Positions 7,859 through 14,913 of a DNA stretch of 16,317 bases are shown in pieces. Position numbers and translations under genes: made by a program. The notes under the pieces are model-generated. The model made no database searches. It was not told the origin of the DNA and worked only from the letters and a program-made list of their open reading frames with translations. Source of the stretch: Gammaproteobacteria bacterium. Its GTDB lineage: Bacteria > Pseudomonadota > Gammaproteobacteria > Steroidobacterales > Rariloculaceae. Each line of letters begins with the position of its first letter. Position 1 is the stretch's first letter. Location: assembly GCA_016927175.1 (NCBI GenBank), contig JAFGNC010000208.1, positions 1 through 16,317 of the forward strand, read 5' to 3'.

Positions 7859-8191
7859 GTTCGGGTGACGTAGAAAACGCTCCCCGCGCAACGAGCCTCC
7901 CCATGCTCGCAAAGGTGGTCGACGTCGTTTTGCCGGAGGCTCCCGCCGGCCGCCAGTGAGCGGTCCGGCTGGCGCTCGAAATGGAAGTGCGGCGCGAGCA
8001 ACTTACTTCCTGAGCGGCACAATCACCACGTGACTACCGGGTTGTTTTGCGCTTCACTGGGCGCGCAAGATGGTCTTGCTCACGATACAAGTCGGCAGAG
8101 AAGTGCGAATTCTGGCGAGCATTTAAGGATATACGGCTCGGTTTTCTGTCGTTTTTTACTCACGCATGTCCGAACAGGGGGGATACTACTT

Positions 8192-10732
8192 ATGGGCAAC
8201 AGTCCGTTGCGCATTGCGATCGCGGCCATTCTGGCCGGTGCGACCGGTACCGCATCGCAGGGCGTTCTAGCACAGGGTGGCGCGCTCGAAGAGATCGTCG
8301 TCACCGCCACGCGCCGAGCGCAGGATCTTCAGGAGGTGCCGGTCTCGATCGTCGCTCTGACGGGCGACAACCTGGAATTGCAGGGTCTCGACAGCCTGGA
8401 GGACGTCGGCAACTACATCCCGAACATCAACATCCAGGGCGGCGGCGGCGGCACGAGCCAGCCGCAGTTCAGGGTCCGAGGGCTGCCCAACGTCGGTGTC
8501 TACATCGACGGAGTATGGCAGGTCGGAACGGCGGGCTTCCTGACGCAGGACTTCGTCGACGTCGATCGAATCGAGGTGCTGCGCGGTCCCCAGGGCACGA
8601 CCTACGGCCGCGACTCCGTGGGCGGGGCGATCCGTATCTGGACGCGGCAGCCGGGCGATGAGCTGGCCGCCAATGTCAGCGCCACGGTCGGCTCGTACGA
8701 TCGGCGTGACGTCAAGATGTCGGTCGACGTGCCGATCACGGATAACCTGAAGACGAAGTGGACGGGAGCGAGCCTTTATCGCGACGGCTACATTCAGGGC
8801 CTCGACGTCAACCGCCAGTTCGGCGAGAACGACCAGACGGTGTTCCGCGGCGACATGCTGTGGGAGCCGACCGACTCCTTGAGCTTCCGCCTGAACTACT
8901 CGACCGACGAGCTGGAGATGACGGAGCCGCGCGTCCAGGACGCGATTTTCGACACGTCGCAGACGGCGTTCCAGAGCTGGGGCGTGCAACCGGCACGTTA
9001 CTACGGCCTTGCGATCGAGGGCGCCATAGCGCGCGGTGCCGCCAACGAGGTGGCCGGCCTCGATCCGTACGAGCCGGAATTCATGCAGGCGGGGTATCCG
9101 GGCGGCAAGGTCGGCAAGTGGCAGAACCGTTCGAATACCATCCTGCCGACGACGGTCGAGCACGAGCAGACGGCGCTCGACGTCAATTGGGCCATCACCG
9201 ACTCGATCGGCGTGCAGTTCCTGAGCGCCTGGACGGAACAGGACGTCGACAGCTTCGTCGACTGGGACAACAGCCCGTACACCCTGGTCGAGGATCTGAA
9301 CCGCAGCAGACTGGAGCTGTTCAGCGAAGAGATCCAGATCTCGGGCGGCGGTGACCGCGTGAACTGGGTCGTGGGCCTGTACTACTGGGATCAGGAATCC
9401 ATCTCGCGCAACGCTCGCTTCTACATCGACGAGTTCCGCACGCTCCCGGGCCACGCGACGCCGCAACTCTCCTTCGACGACGTCTACGCGTCGCAGCGCT
9501 GCATGAACCTGCTGAACGACGCGTTGAACCCGCTCGCGAACTCGGGGCCCGTAACGATCCCCGGCGGCGTCGTGATCGACGAGAGCGATCCGCGGTACCC
9601 GAGGCAGCTCGCCACGTGCCAGCGCAACGTCTACGACTCGTTCAACTCCTACCAATACGATCAGCACAACTTCAACGATCAGGACGGGTATGCGGTTTTC
9701 GCCGAAACGACGATTTCGCTGACGGATACTCTGGATCTGACCATCGGCGTGCGTCACCACGATCAGACGAACGAGTCGGGCGCCATGCAGGCCATTCCGG
9801 GCGTGACGGCGCCGCGGCCGGCCACGACGAACATGCTGCACACGGGCGGCGATCCCTTCGCCGGCATCCGCGGGCCGGCACGCATGGTCGAGTTCGACGA
9901 GGTCACGACGAAGTTCGCGCTGCAGAAGCAGTTCACGGACGACATCATGGGTTACGTCAGCTACTCGGAGGGGTTCGACTCGGGAGGCATCTCGACGGTG
10001 ACGGCGGGCACCACACAGCTCCGGTTCCCTTACGATCCGCAGATCATCGAGAACACCGAGATCGGTATCCGTTCGGATCTGGCTAACGGTCGGGTGCGCC
10101 TGAACGCGACGTACTTCGATTCCGACTGGCTGAACATTCAGAACGTCGGCGTCGTCCGCGATGCGAACGGCAATGAGCTCCCGCAGCTGGCCACGACGAA
10201 CGTCGGCGAAGCGAACGCCAGCGGTCTCGAGCTCGAGCTGACTGTGCTCCCGACGGACAATCTGACGCTGAATGTGAACGTCGGTCTGCTCGACACGGAG
10301 TACGTCGACATCGCCCGAGGCACGTTCGCGCTCGACGAGACCACGGAGTTCGCGCAGGCGCCGGACCTGACCTATAACATCGGCGTGCAGTACGTGGCTG
10401 ATCTGATGAGCGGCGGCTCTTTGACGACCCGCGTCGACTACGCGTACTCGGATCAGTTCTGGCGCTCGCTGCCATTCCTGCGCATGGACTGGTACAGCGG
10501 GGACCGCGGACCGGTTCCGGCGGGCTATGACGAGAGCGGCGATTGGGCTACCGTCAACGCACGCGTCATTTACCAGCCGGCAAACGAAGACTGGTCGGTG
10601 GCCTTGTTCGGCACGAACCTGACGAACGAGTACATGCTGAACTCGGGCTTCTTCCACGGCATCTGGGGCTACAACTTCGGCACGGTAAGCCGTCCTCGCG
10701 AAGCCGGCCTGACGTTCAACTTCAACTTCTAA
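8192..10732 (+). CDS. TonB-dependent outer-membrane receptor 1
   Basis: An 846-residue outer-membrane receptor. The start is ATG 8192, preceded by GGGGGGA about 8 nt upstream; the frame is open further upstream but without a comparable site. Residues 1-27 are a signal peptide with cleavage after VLA. A TonB-box-like EEIVVTA follows at 33-39. The plug domain (about 45-160) shows DLQEVPVSIVALTG, FRVRGLPNVGVYIDG and RIEVLRGPQGTTYGRDSVGG. The rest is a 22-strand-type barrel ending in FNFNF, the aromatic C-terminus recognised by the BAM machinery. The mature protein appears to contain only two cysteines, Cys437 and Cys476, in one predicted surface loop, so a loop disulfide is likely. The family takes up siderophores, cobalamin, sugars or other ligands with energy from TonB-ExbB-ExbD. 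The ligand cannot be told here, and no ExbB/TonB gene is nearby. A strong terminator follows, so it is probably monocistronic. Confidence 0.93.
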   Translation: MGNSPLRIAIAAILAGATGTASQGVLAQGGALEEIVVTATRRAQDLQEVPVSIVALTGDNLELQGLDSLEDVGNYIPNINIQGGGGGTSQPQFRVRGLPNVGVYIDGVWQVGTAGFLTQDFVDVDRIEVLRGPQGTTYGRDSVGGAIRIWTRQPGDELAANVSATVGSYDRRDVKMSVDVPITDNLKTKWTGASLYRDGYIQGLDVNRQFGENDQTVFRGDMLWEPTDSLSFRLNYSTDELEMTEPRVQDAIFDTSQTAFQSWGVQPARYYGLAIEGAIARGAANEVAGLDPYEPEFMQAGYPGGKVGKWQNRSNTILPTTVEHEQTALDVNWAITDSIGVQFLSAWTEQDVDSFVDWDNSPYTLVEDLNRSRLELFSEEIQISGGGDRVNWVVGLYYWDQESISRNARFYIDEFRTLPGHATPQLSFDDVYASQRCMNLLNDALNPLANSGPVTIPGGVVIDESDPRYPRQLATCQRNVYDSFNSYQYDQHNFNDQDGYAVFAETTISLTDTLDLTIGVRHHDQTNESGAMQAIPGVTAPRPATTNMLHTGGDPFAGIRGPARMVEFDEVTTKFALQKQFTDDIMGYVSYSEGFDSGGISTVTAGTTQLRFPYDPQIIENTEIGIRSDLANGRVRLNATYFDSDWLNIQNVGVVRDANGNELPQLATTNVGEANASGLELELTVLPTDNLTLNVNVGLLDTEYVDIARGTFALDETTEFAQAPDLTYNIGVQYVADLMSGGSLTTRVDYAYSDQFWRSLPFLRMDWYSGDRGPVPAGYDESGDWATVNARVIYQPANEDWSVALFGTNLTNEYMLNSGFFHGIWGYNFGTVSRPREAGLTFNFNF

Positions 10733-10755
10733 CGACCGAAAACGGAGCAATCCGG

Positions 10756-10790
10756 ACGCCGGCGATCCGGACGGATCGCCGGCGTTCTTG
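10756..10790 (+). terminator. Rho-independent terminator after TonB receptor 1
   Basis: A perfect 13-bp stem, ACGCCGGCGATCC (10756-10768) and GGATCGCCGGCGT (10773-10785), closes a GGAC loop and runs into TCTTG TCTGTG. It begins 23 nt after the receptor stop codon. The T-tract is imperfect but the stem is long and strong. It separates the first receptor from the second. Confidence 0.82.
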
Positions 10791-11052
10791 TCTGTGCGCC
10801 CGTCACGTGCGCCTGCCCCCGCTCGATGCGGGTGCGCCGGACAATGGCGCGCGCGTCGTGTCCGGCGATGCCGGCGATCGCGTCGGGGATGCGAAAGCTG
10901 CCGAGTAGCCGCCGTTCGCCCGAGTGGTCGCACACCCTTCGTATACAATGTACAAAGAGCGCACCGGCCGACATGGTGCGCCGCCACAACGGTTGCGGAG
11001 CGGGGATCAGCAACGAGGGCCGGGCCATGCCATGCTCAAGGGGGATCGCTGC
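10791..11052 (+). promoter_or_regulatory. Leader of TonB receptor 2 with candidate -10 and palindromes
   Basis: The 262-nt gap has no supported gene. The only AT-rich spot is at 10941-10954, where GTATAC and TGTACA, two short palindromes, flank TATACAAT, a good -10-like sequence. A -35 hexamer is not obvious, so an activator or alternative sigma factor is possible. From there the leader would be about 100 nt. A 12-nt direct repeat, CAACGAGGGCCG, occurs in the leader (11011-11022) and again inside the signal-peptide codons (11097-11108). Confidence 0.3.
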
Positions 11053-14037
11053 ATGCTTAGCCGTTCTGCTCTGTCCGAGGCCGTGCGCTCGTTGTGCAAC
11101 GAGGGCCGCAAGCCACAGCACTTCGCATTGGGTACGGTAGCCGCTCTGGCGGTGCTGGGAGGGGTCGCGGAAGCTCAGGACCTCGAGGAAGTCACGGTAA
11201 CGGGATCGCGCCTGCGCCGCGACGGCATGTCCACGCCGACGCCGGTCACGGCCGTCGACAGGGACGAGATGCGCGCTATGGCGCCGACGTTGCTGATGGA
11301 CGCGCTCAGCCAACTGCCCCAGTTTCGCGACAACGACACGTCCCAGACCGGCAGCATCTTCTCGACCGGCGGCTCCAACAGCGTGAACCTGCGCGGCATC
11401 GGCTCGAACAGGACGCTGACGCTGCTCAACGGGCGGCGGATGGTCAGCGGCCAGCAGACCGGCACGATCGACATCGCGATGATCCCGACGGCCTTGATCG
11501 ATCGCGTCGAGGTGGTGACGGGCGGCGCATCGGCCGCGTACGGATCGGACGCGATCAGCGGCGTGACGAATTTCATCCTCGACACGGACTACGATGGCTT
11601 CCGGGGCAACGTGCAGACGGGGCAGACGGCTAGGCAGGATCACGAAAGCTTCCAGGTCGAGGTCGCGGCGGGCACCGAGATCGGTGAGAACGGCCACCTG
11701 ATCGCATCCGCCGACTACTACGAGGTGGACGGTGTTTACGGCTTACACGATCGCGCCTGGGGGCAGCAGGGCTGGGCGCTGATCACGGGGCCCGCCGGGA
11801 CGGAACCGCGCCGTTTCTACGCTCAGGACGTCCACTCGCGCACGATCACGCGCGGCGGCATCATTCCCTCGGGGCCGCTCGCCGGCACGCAGTTCATCGA
11901 CGGCGAGGCCGTTCCGCTCAGTCAGGGAGAGGCGCACGGCACCGTCATGATCGGCGGCGGCAATCCGGACATGGAGATCGACTGGGCCTCGCTCGCGCCG
12001 GACGACGAGCGCAGCAGCGTCTTCGCTCACTACAAGCACGACCTCGGCGGCGACAGGGAGGTGTTCGTGCAGGCGCTGAAGGGCTACCACTCCGTCACGT
12101 CGACGCCGATACCGACCGGCTTTGCGCCGGCCTGGTCGACCGAGGTGTTCGTCGACAACCCCTACCTGCCGGAATCCGTGCGCGATCAGATGATCGATCT
12201 CGGCCTCGAAAGCGTCCCGTTCAATCGGGTCTACGAGCAGCTCGCCGCAACGCGCCGTGTCGAGGACGAGACGACGTCGCTTACATTCGGGTTCGAAGGC
12301 GAGGTCGGCAATGATCTGTTTCTGAGCGCGTATTACCAGTGGGGCGAGAACATCGAGGTCGCCGACTACAACGCGAACTATCAGCTGCCGCGCACCGATC
12401 GCTTCTACCGCGCGCTCGACTCGGCCATCGACCCGGACACGGGCCGGATCGCGTGCCGCGCGAACATTCCCGCATTCGGCGGCCTGACGCCGGAGCAGGA
12501 AGCGCAGGTCAGCAAGACCAACGAGCAGGCCGGCGTCACGGTGTATGCCGATCCTCTCAGCAACTCGATGTGCATTCCGTTCAATCCTTTCGGAAAAGAC
12601 CTTCCTCAGGAAGTGGTCGACTACATCGCCGGCAGCGGCAATTACCACCGCATGGAGCTGAGGCAGGACGTCTTCGACATCGCGCTGCAGACGACGCTCG
12701 GCGAGAACAGACAGTCGGGGCCGATTTCGCTCGGCGGCGGATTTGCCTACCGCGAGGAGCGGATGCACCAGGACGCGTTCGGCACGAGCCGCGACCCGCG
12801 TTATCTCCCGGGCTTCGGCGTCTTCAGCAGCTTCGTCGACCCTGACGATCAGATCCCGATCAGAGGCATGCCGACCTTCGTTCGCGACCGCGGACTGTTC
12901 TACAGCGGTAATCCGAACAGCCAGGGCGTGATTCAAGGCGAGTACGACGTGTGGGAGGTCTTCGCCGAATCGATCATTCCCATTCTCGGCGGCGCCGACG
13001 GTTCGGTGGACCTGCATCTCGCCGCGCGTTACGCCGACTACGCCGGCAGCGGCGGCGTCTGGGCCGGCAAAGCGGGTCTCGACTGGCAGGCGACGGAATC
13101 GCTTCGATTCCGCGGCACCTGGTCGCGGGATACGCGCGCCGGCACGCTGTCGGAACGTTTCGACACGCAGACGGGCGGCACCGGAATCGCCGCCGGCGAG
13201 GACCCGCTCGTGCCGAGCGCGCCGGCCTACGTCGCGGAGCTGACCACGGGCGGTAATCCGCAGATCAGGCCGGAGATCGCCAATACGACTACGGCGGGCA
13301 TGGTCTGGCAGCCGGGCTGGGCCGAGAATCTGAGCCTATCGCTCGACGTCTACGACATCGAGATCGAGGATGCGATCGACCAGCTCGGGACGCAGGAAAT
13401 CCTCGACCGCTGCTATATTCAAGGCGCGCAGGACATCTGCTCACTGATCACTCGCGTCGACGCGGATCCGCCGCTGATCCGGAACATTTTCAACGTCTAC
13501 GTGAACGTGTCGGAAGCAATCACGAGAGGCGCGGATCTCGAGGTCAGCTATGCCCGGCCGATCAACCTCGTCGGCGGCGACGCCGAGTCGATCGCCTTCC
13601 GATTCTTTGCGAACTATCTGGACGAGGTCTCGTTCGGCTTTGCCGGGGTCGAGGCGGTCAACGAGGCGGGGGCGCTGGACTATCCGGAGTGGCTCGCGAC
13701 AGGCTCCTTCGTTTACACGCGCGGCCCCTTCAGCATGATGGTGCAGACGCGGTACCGTGATGCGACGGTCCGAAACATATTGTGGACCGAAGGCGTCGAC
13801 ATCGAGGACAACAGCGTGGCCTCGCGCACCTATACGAACCTGAATCTGTCCTACGACTTCGAGTGGGGCGGAACGAGCGCCCAGGCGTATTTCTACGTCG
13901 GCAATCTGTTCGACGAGGATCCGCCGTTGCTGGCCGGCGGCGTAGGCGGCACCTCGGGCCGGGCGGCCTACACCAACACCGGAATTTTCGACGTGCTCGG
14001 AAGGACCTTCACGGTCGGCCTGCAGGTCGGCCTGTAG
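11053..14037 (+). CDS. TonB-dependent outer-membrane receptor 2
   Basis: A 994-residue receptor. Of several in-frame starts (10924, 10948, 11032), ATG 11053 has the best site, AGGGGGA about 7 nt upstream. The signal peptide has a long n-region (about 24 residues) and a hydrophobic core, with cleavage after AEA at 41. The TonB-box-like EEVTVTGS follows at 45-52. The plug carries TPTPVTAVDRDEM, VNLRGIGSNRTLTLLNGRR and RVEVVTGGASAAYGSDAISG. Two Cys pairs lie in the barrel: IACRAN with SMCIPFNPFG, and DRCYIQGAQDICSL. This is the large receptor class with the TGS-R box and C-PFNPFG loop that is common in Xanthomonas- and Sphingomonas-like genomes, where ligands are mostly undetermined (sugars, peptides, iron chelates). 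The C-terminus VGLQVGL lacks the usual final Phe. The stop is 6 nt before a 2-oxoglutarate oxygenase ATG, so the two are almost certainly co-transcribed. Confidence 0.92.
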   Translation: MLSRSALSEAVRSLCNEGRKPQHFALGTVAALAVLGGVAEAQDLEEVTVTGSRLRRDGMSTPTPVTAVDRDEMRAMAPTLLMDALSQLPQFRDNDTSQTGSIFSTGGSNSVNLRGIGSNRTLTLLNGRRMVSGQQTGTIDIAMIPTALIDRVEVVTGGASAAYGSDAISGVTNFILDTDYDGFRGNVQTGQTARQDHESFQVEVAAGTEIGENGHLIASADYYEVDGVYGLHDRAWGQQGWALITGPAGTEPRRFYAQDVHSRTITRGGIIPSGPLAGTQFIDGEAVPLSQGEAHGTVMIGGGNPDMEIDWASLAPDDERSSVFAHYKHDLGGDREVFVQALKGYHSVTSTPIPTGFAPAWSTEVFVDNPYLPESVRDQMIDLGLESVPFNRVYEQLAATRRVEDETTSLTFGFEGEVGNDLFLSAYYQWGENIEVADYNANYQLPRTDRFYRALDSAIDPDTGRIACRANIPAFGGLTPEQEAQVSKTNEQAGVTVYADPLSNSMCIPFNPFGKDLPQEVVDYIAGSGNYHRMELRQDVFDIALQTTLGENRQSGPISLGGGFAYREERMHQDAFGTSRDPRYLPGFGVFSSFVDPDDQIPIRGMPTFVRDRGLFYSGNPNSQGVIQGEYDVWEVFAESIIPILGGADGSVDLHLAARYADYAGSGGVWAGKAGLDWQATESLRFRGTWSRDTRAGTLSERFDTQTGGTGIAAGEDPLVPSAPAYVAELTTGGNPQIRPEIANTTTAGMVWQPGWAENLSLSLDVYDIEIEDAIDQLGTQEILDRCYIQGAQDICSLITRVDADPPLIRNIFNVYVNVSEAITRGADLEVSYARPINLVGGDAESIAFRFFANYLDEVSFGFAGVEAVNEAGALDYPEWLATGSFVYTRGPFSMMVQTRYRDATVRNILWTEGVDIEDNSVASRTYTNLNLSYDFEWGGTSAQAYFYVGNLFDEDPPLLAGGVGGTSGRAAYTNTGIFDVLGRTFTVGLQVGL

Positions 14038-14043
14038 CCGGGC

Positions 14044-14622
14044 ATGACGGAGGAGCGGGACGACTTCATAGGTATCTATGAGAACGCCATAAGCAGGGAA
14101 GACTGCGACCGAATCATCAGGGACAGCGAGAGGTTTTTCGAGACCTCGCCGAGGGAGCACGTCCTCGCAGGCGCAAAGCAGACGCCGATGCTCGAGTTCA
14201 CGAGGCTCGACTTTTCCTTCAATGCGTCCGTGCATTTGCCGGAGGTGGCGAAGATCGTCGACGAGGCCTTGCACCGTTGCATCCTGCGGTACGGCGCCAG
14301 GTACTTCGTGACCAGACAGCTCAAGGCGTCGACGAAAGAGGTCAAGATACAGAAGACGCCGCCGAGGGGCGGCTATCACTTCTGGCATTGCGAAAGCTTC
14401 AACAAGGACACGGGCAACAGAGCGCTGGCGTGGATGATCTATCTCAACGACATCCCTCAGGGCGAAGGCGAGACGGAGTTCATCTGGCAGAAGCTCAGGG
14501 TGCAGCCCGAAGCGGGCAAGTGCCTGCTATGGCCGACGCAGTTCACCCACACGCACCGCGGCAATCCGGTCTACTCGACGACCAAATACATCGCGACGGG
14601 GTGGTATACGTTCGACTGGTAG
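14044..14622 (+). CDS. 2-oxoglutarate/Fe(II)-dependent oxygenase (prolyl-hydroxylase-like)
   Basis: A 192-residue single-domain dioxygenase with no signal peptide, so cytoplasmic. The double-stranded beta-helix core shows GGYHFWHCESF, with an H-x-E iron motif (His115, Glu117) in place of the commoner H-x-D. It continues with AWMIYLNDIPQGEGETEF, the turn and strands typical of prolyl 4-hydroxylase-type enzymes, then QFTHTHRGNPV with distal iron ligand His171 and Lys181 in KYIATGWY for the 2-oxoglutarate carboxylate. The reaction would couple 2-oxoglutarate decarboxylation to hydroxylation of a small molecule, peptide or protein side chain; the substrate is unknown. It begins 6 nt after the TonB receptor 2 stop and has no clear ribosome-binding site, so translation is probably coupled. 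Known parallels are fiu-ybiX in E. coli and piuA-piuC in Pseudomonas, where an oxygenase gene sits beside a siderophore receptor, but this protein does not look like YbiX/PiuC. Confidence 0.82.
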   Translation: MTEERDDFIGIYENAISREDCDRIIRDSERFFETSPREHVLAGAKQTPMLEFTRLDFSFNASVHLPEVAKIVDEALHRCILRYGARYFVTRQLKASTKEVKIQKTPPRGGYHFWHCESFNKDTGNRALAWMIYLNDIPQGEGETEFIWQKLRVQPEAGKCLLWPTQFTHTHRGNPVYSTTKYIATGWYTFDW

Positions 14623-14710
14623 TGCGCGGGCTTCGTCGGGATCGCGCGGCCGCGCTAAGCACGCCGTCTTTCCGATGGACACCGAGGTCCAGCCGACCGA
14701 CGCCGTCATT

Positions 14711-14742
14711 CGCCCGACAGTCGTTCACGGCCGCGTCGGGCG
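14711..14742. terminator. Weak hairpin between the oxygenase and tRNA-Glu genes
   Basis: CGCCCGAC (14711-14718) and GTCGGGCG (14735-14742) can pair with a 16-nt loop, 24 nt past the 3' end of tRNA-Glu and 89 nt past the oxygenase stop. No T-tract follows on either strand, so a terminator role for this convergent region is only possible. Nothing else is seen in 14623-14765. Confidence 0.22.
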
Positions 14743-14765
14743 CGTTGCTAAGCTGCTGTTTTGAA

Positions 14766-14841
14766 TGGCGCTCCCTACGAGACTCGAACTCGTGTTTCCG
14801 CCTTGAGAGGGCGGCGTCCTAGACCGCTAGACGAAGGGAGC
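14766..14841 (-). tRNA. tRNA-Glu(CUC)
   Basis: A 76-nt cloverleaf on the minus strand. The acceptor stem GCTCCCT pairs with AGGGAGC, followed by discriminator G and an encoded CCA (14768-14766). The D-arm region TCGTCTAGCGGTCTAGGAC closely resembles E. coli tRNA-Glu. The anticodon stem CCGCC/GGCGG encloses loop CTCTCAA, giving anticodon CTC for codon GAG. The T-arm is ACGAG TTCGAGT CTCGT. A CUC rather than UUC anticodon suits a GC-rich genome in which GAG dominates. It is divergent from pcnB and convergent with the oxygenase gene. Confidence 0.97.
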
Positions 14842-14866
14842 GCGGGTACTTAGGCTCGGCGAGGGC

Positions 14867-14875
14867 TGCTATGAT
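14867..14875 (+). promoter_or_regulatory. Extended -10 promoter for pcnB
   Basis: TGCTATGAT matches the extended -10 form TGnTATAAT with one mismatch. No good -35 lies 17 nt upstream, which extended -10 promoters tolerate. A start near 14882 would leave a leader of about 32 nt before the TTG at 14914. The -10 overlaps the -10 of the opposing tRNA promoter by five bases. Confidence 0.5.
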
Positions 14876-14898
14876 AGCGATCATTTCAACCCGGTCAA
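14871..14898 (-). promoter_or_regulatory. Sigma-70 promoter of tRNA-Glu
   Basis: On the minus strand, -35 TTGACC (14898-14893) and -10 TATCAT (14876-14871) are each five of six matches to consensus with a 16-bp spacer. Downstream comes a GC-rich discriminator (AGCAGCCCTCGCCG), as in stringently controlled stable-RNA promoters. The tRNA 5' end is about 23 nt past the predicted start. Confidence 0.72.
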
Positions 14899-14913
14899 AC
14901 ACACGGAAGCTGA

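Larger units (their letters stand above)
7659..8191. other. Long intergenic region before the first TonB receptor
   Basis: This 533-nt stretch has no supported gene. An 85-codon open frame on the minus strand (7765-8022) lacks recognisable protein features and a ribosome-binding site. The stretch holds a -10-like box for the small minus-strand gene, a strong GC hairpin (7841-7858), a 6-bp inverted repeat TTGCGC/GCGCAA at 8047-8068, and an AT-richer block from about 8080 to 8165, which probably contains the receptor promoter and untranslated leader. I could not choose a single convincing -35/-10 pair there. Confidence 0.4.

Noticed and set aside
7765..8022. An 85-codon minus-strand open frame in the long intergenic gap
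   Set aside because: No ribosome-binding site, irregular composition without domain or signal motifs, and it runs through the strong hairpin at 7841-7858.
8267..10987. A 906-codon minus-strand open frame opposite TonB receptor 1
   Set aside because: Shadow frame; it also runs through the strong terminator at 10756-10790, which a real gene would not be expected to encode.
10788..11060. A 90-codon plus-strand frame in the leader of TonB receptor 2
   Set aside because: Composition is dominated by Arg, Cys and Ala, typical of an out-of-frame reading of GC-rich DNA, and it overlaps the receptor start.
14640..14750. Possible tRNA or integration site remnants next to tRNA-Glu
   Set aside because: I found no repeat of the tRNA 3' end and no integrase-like sequence in the window.
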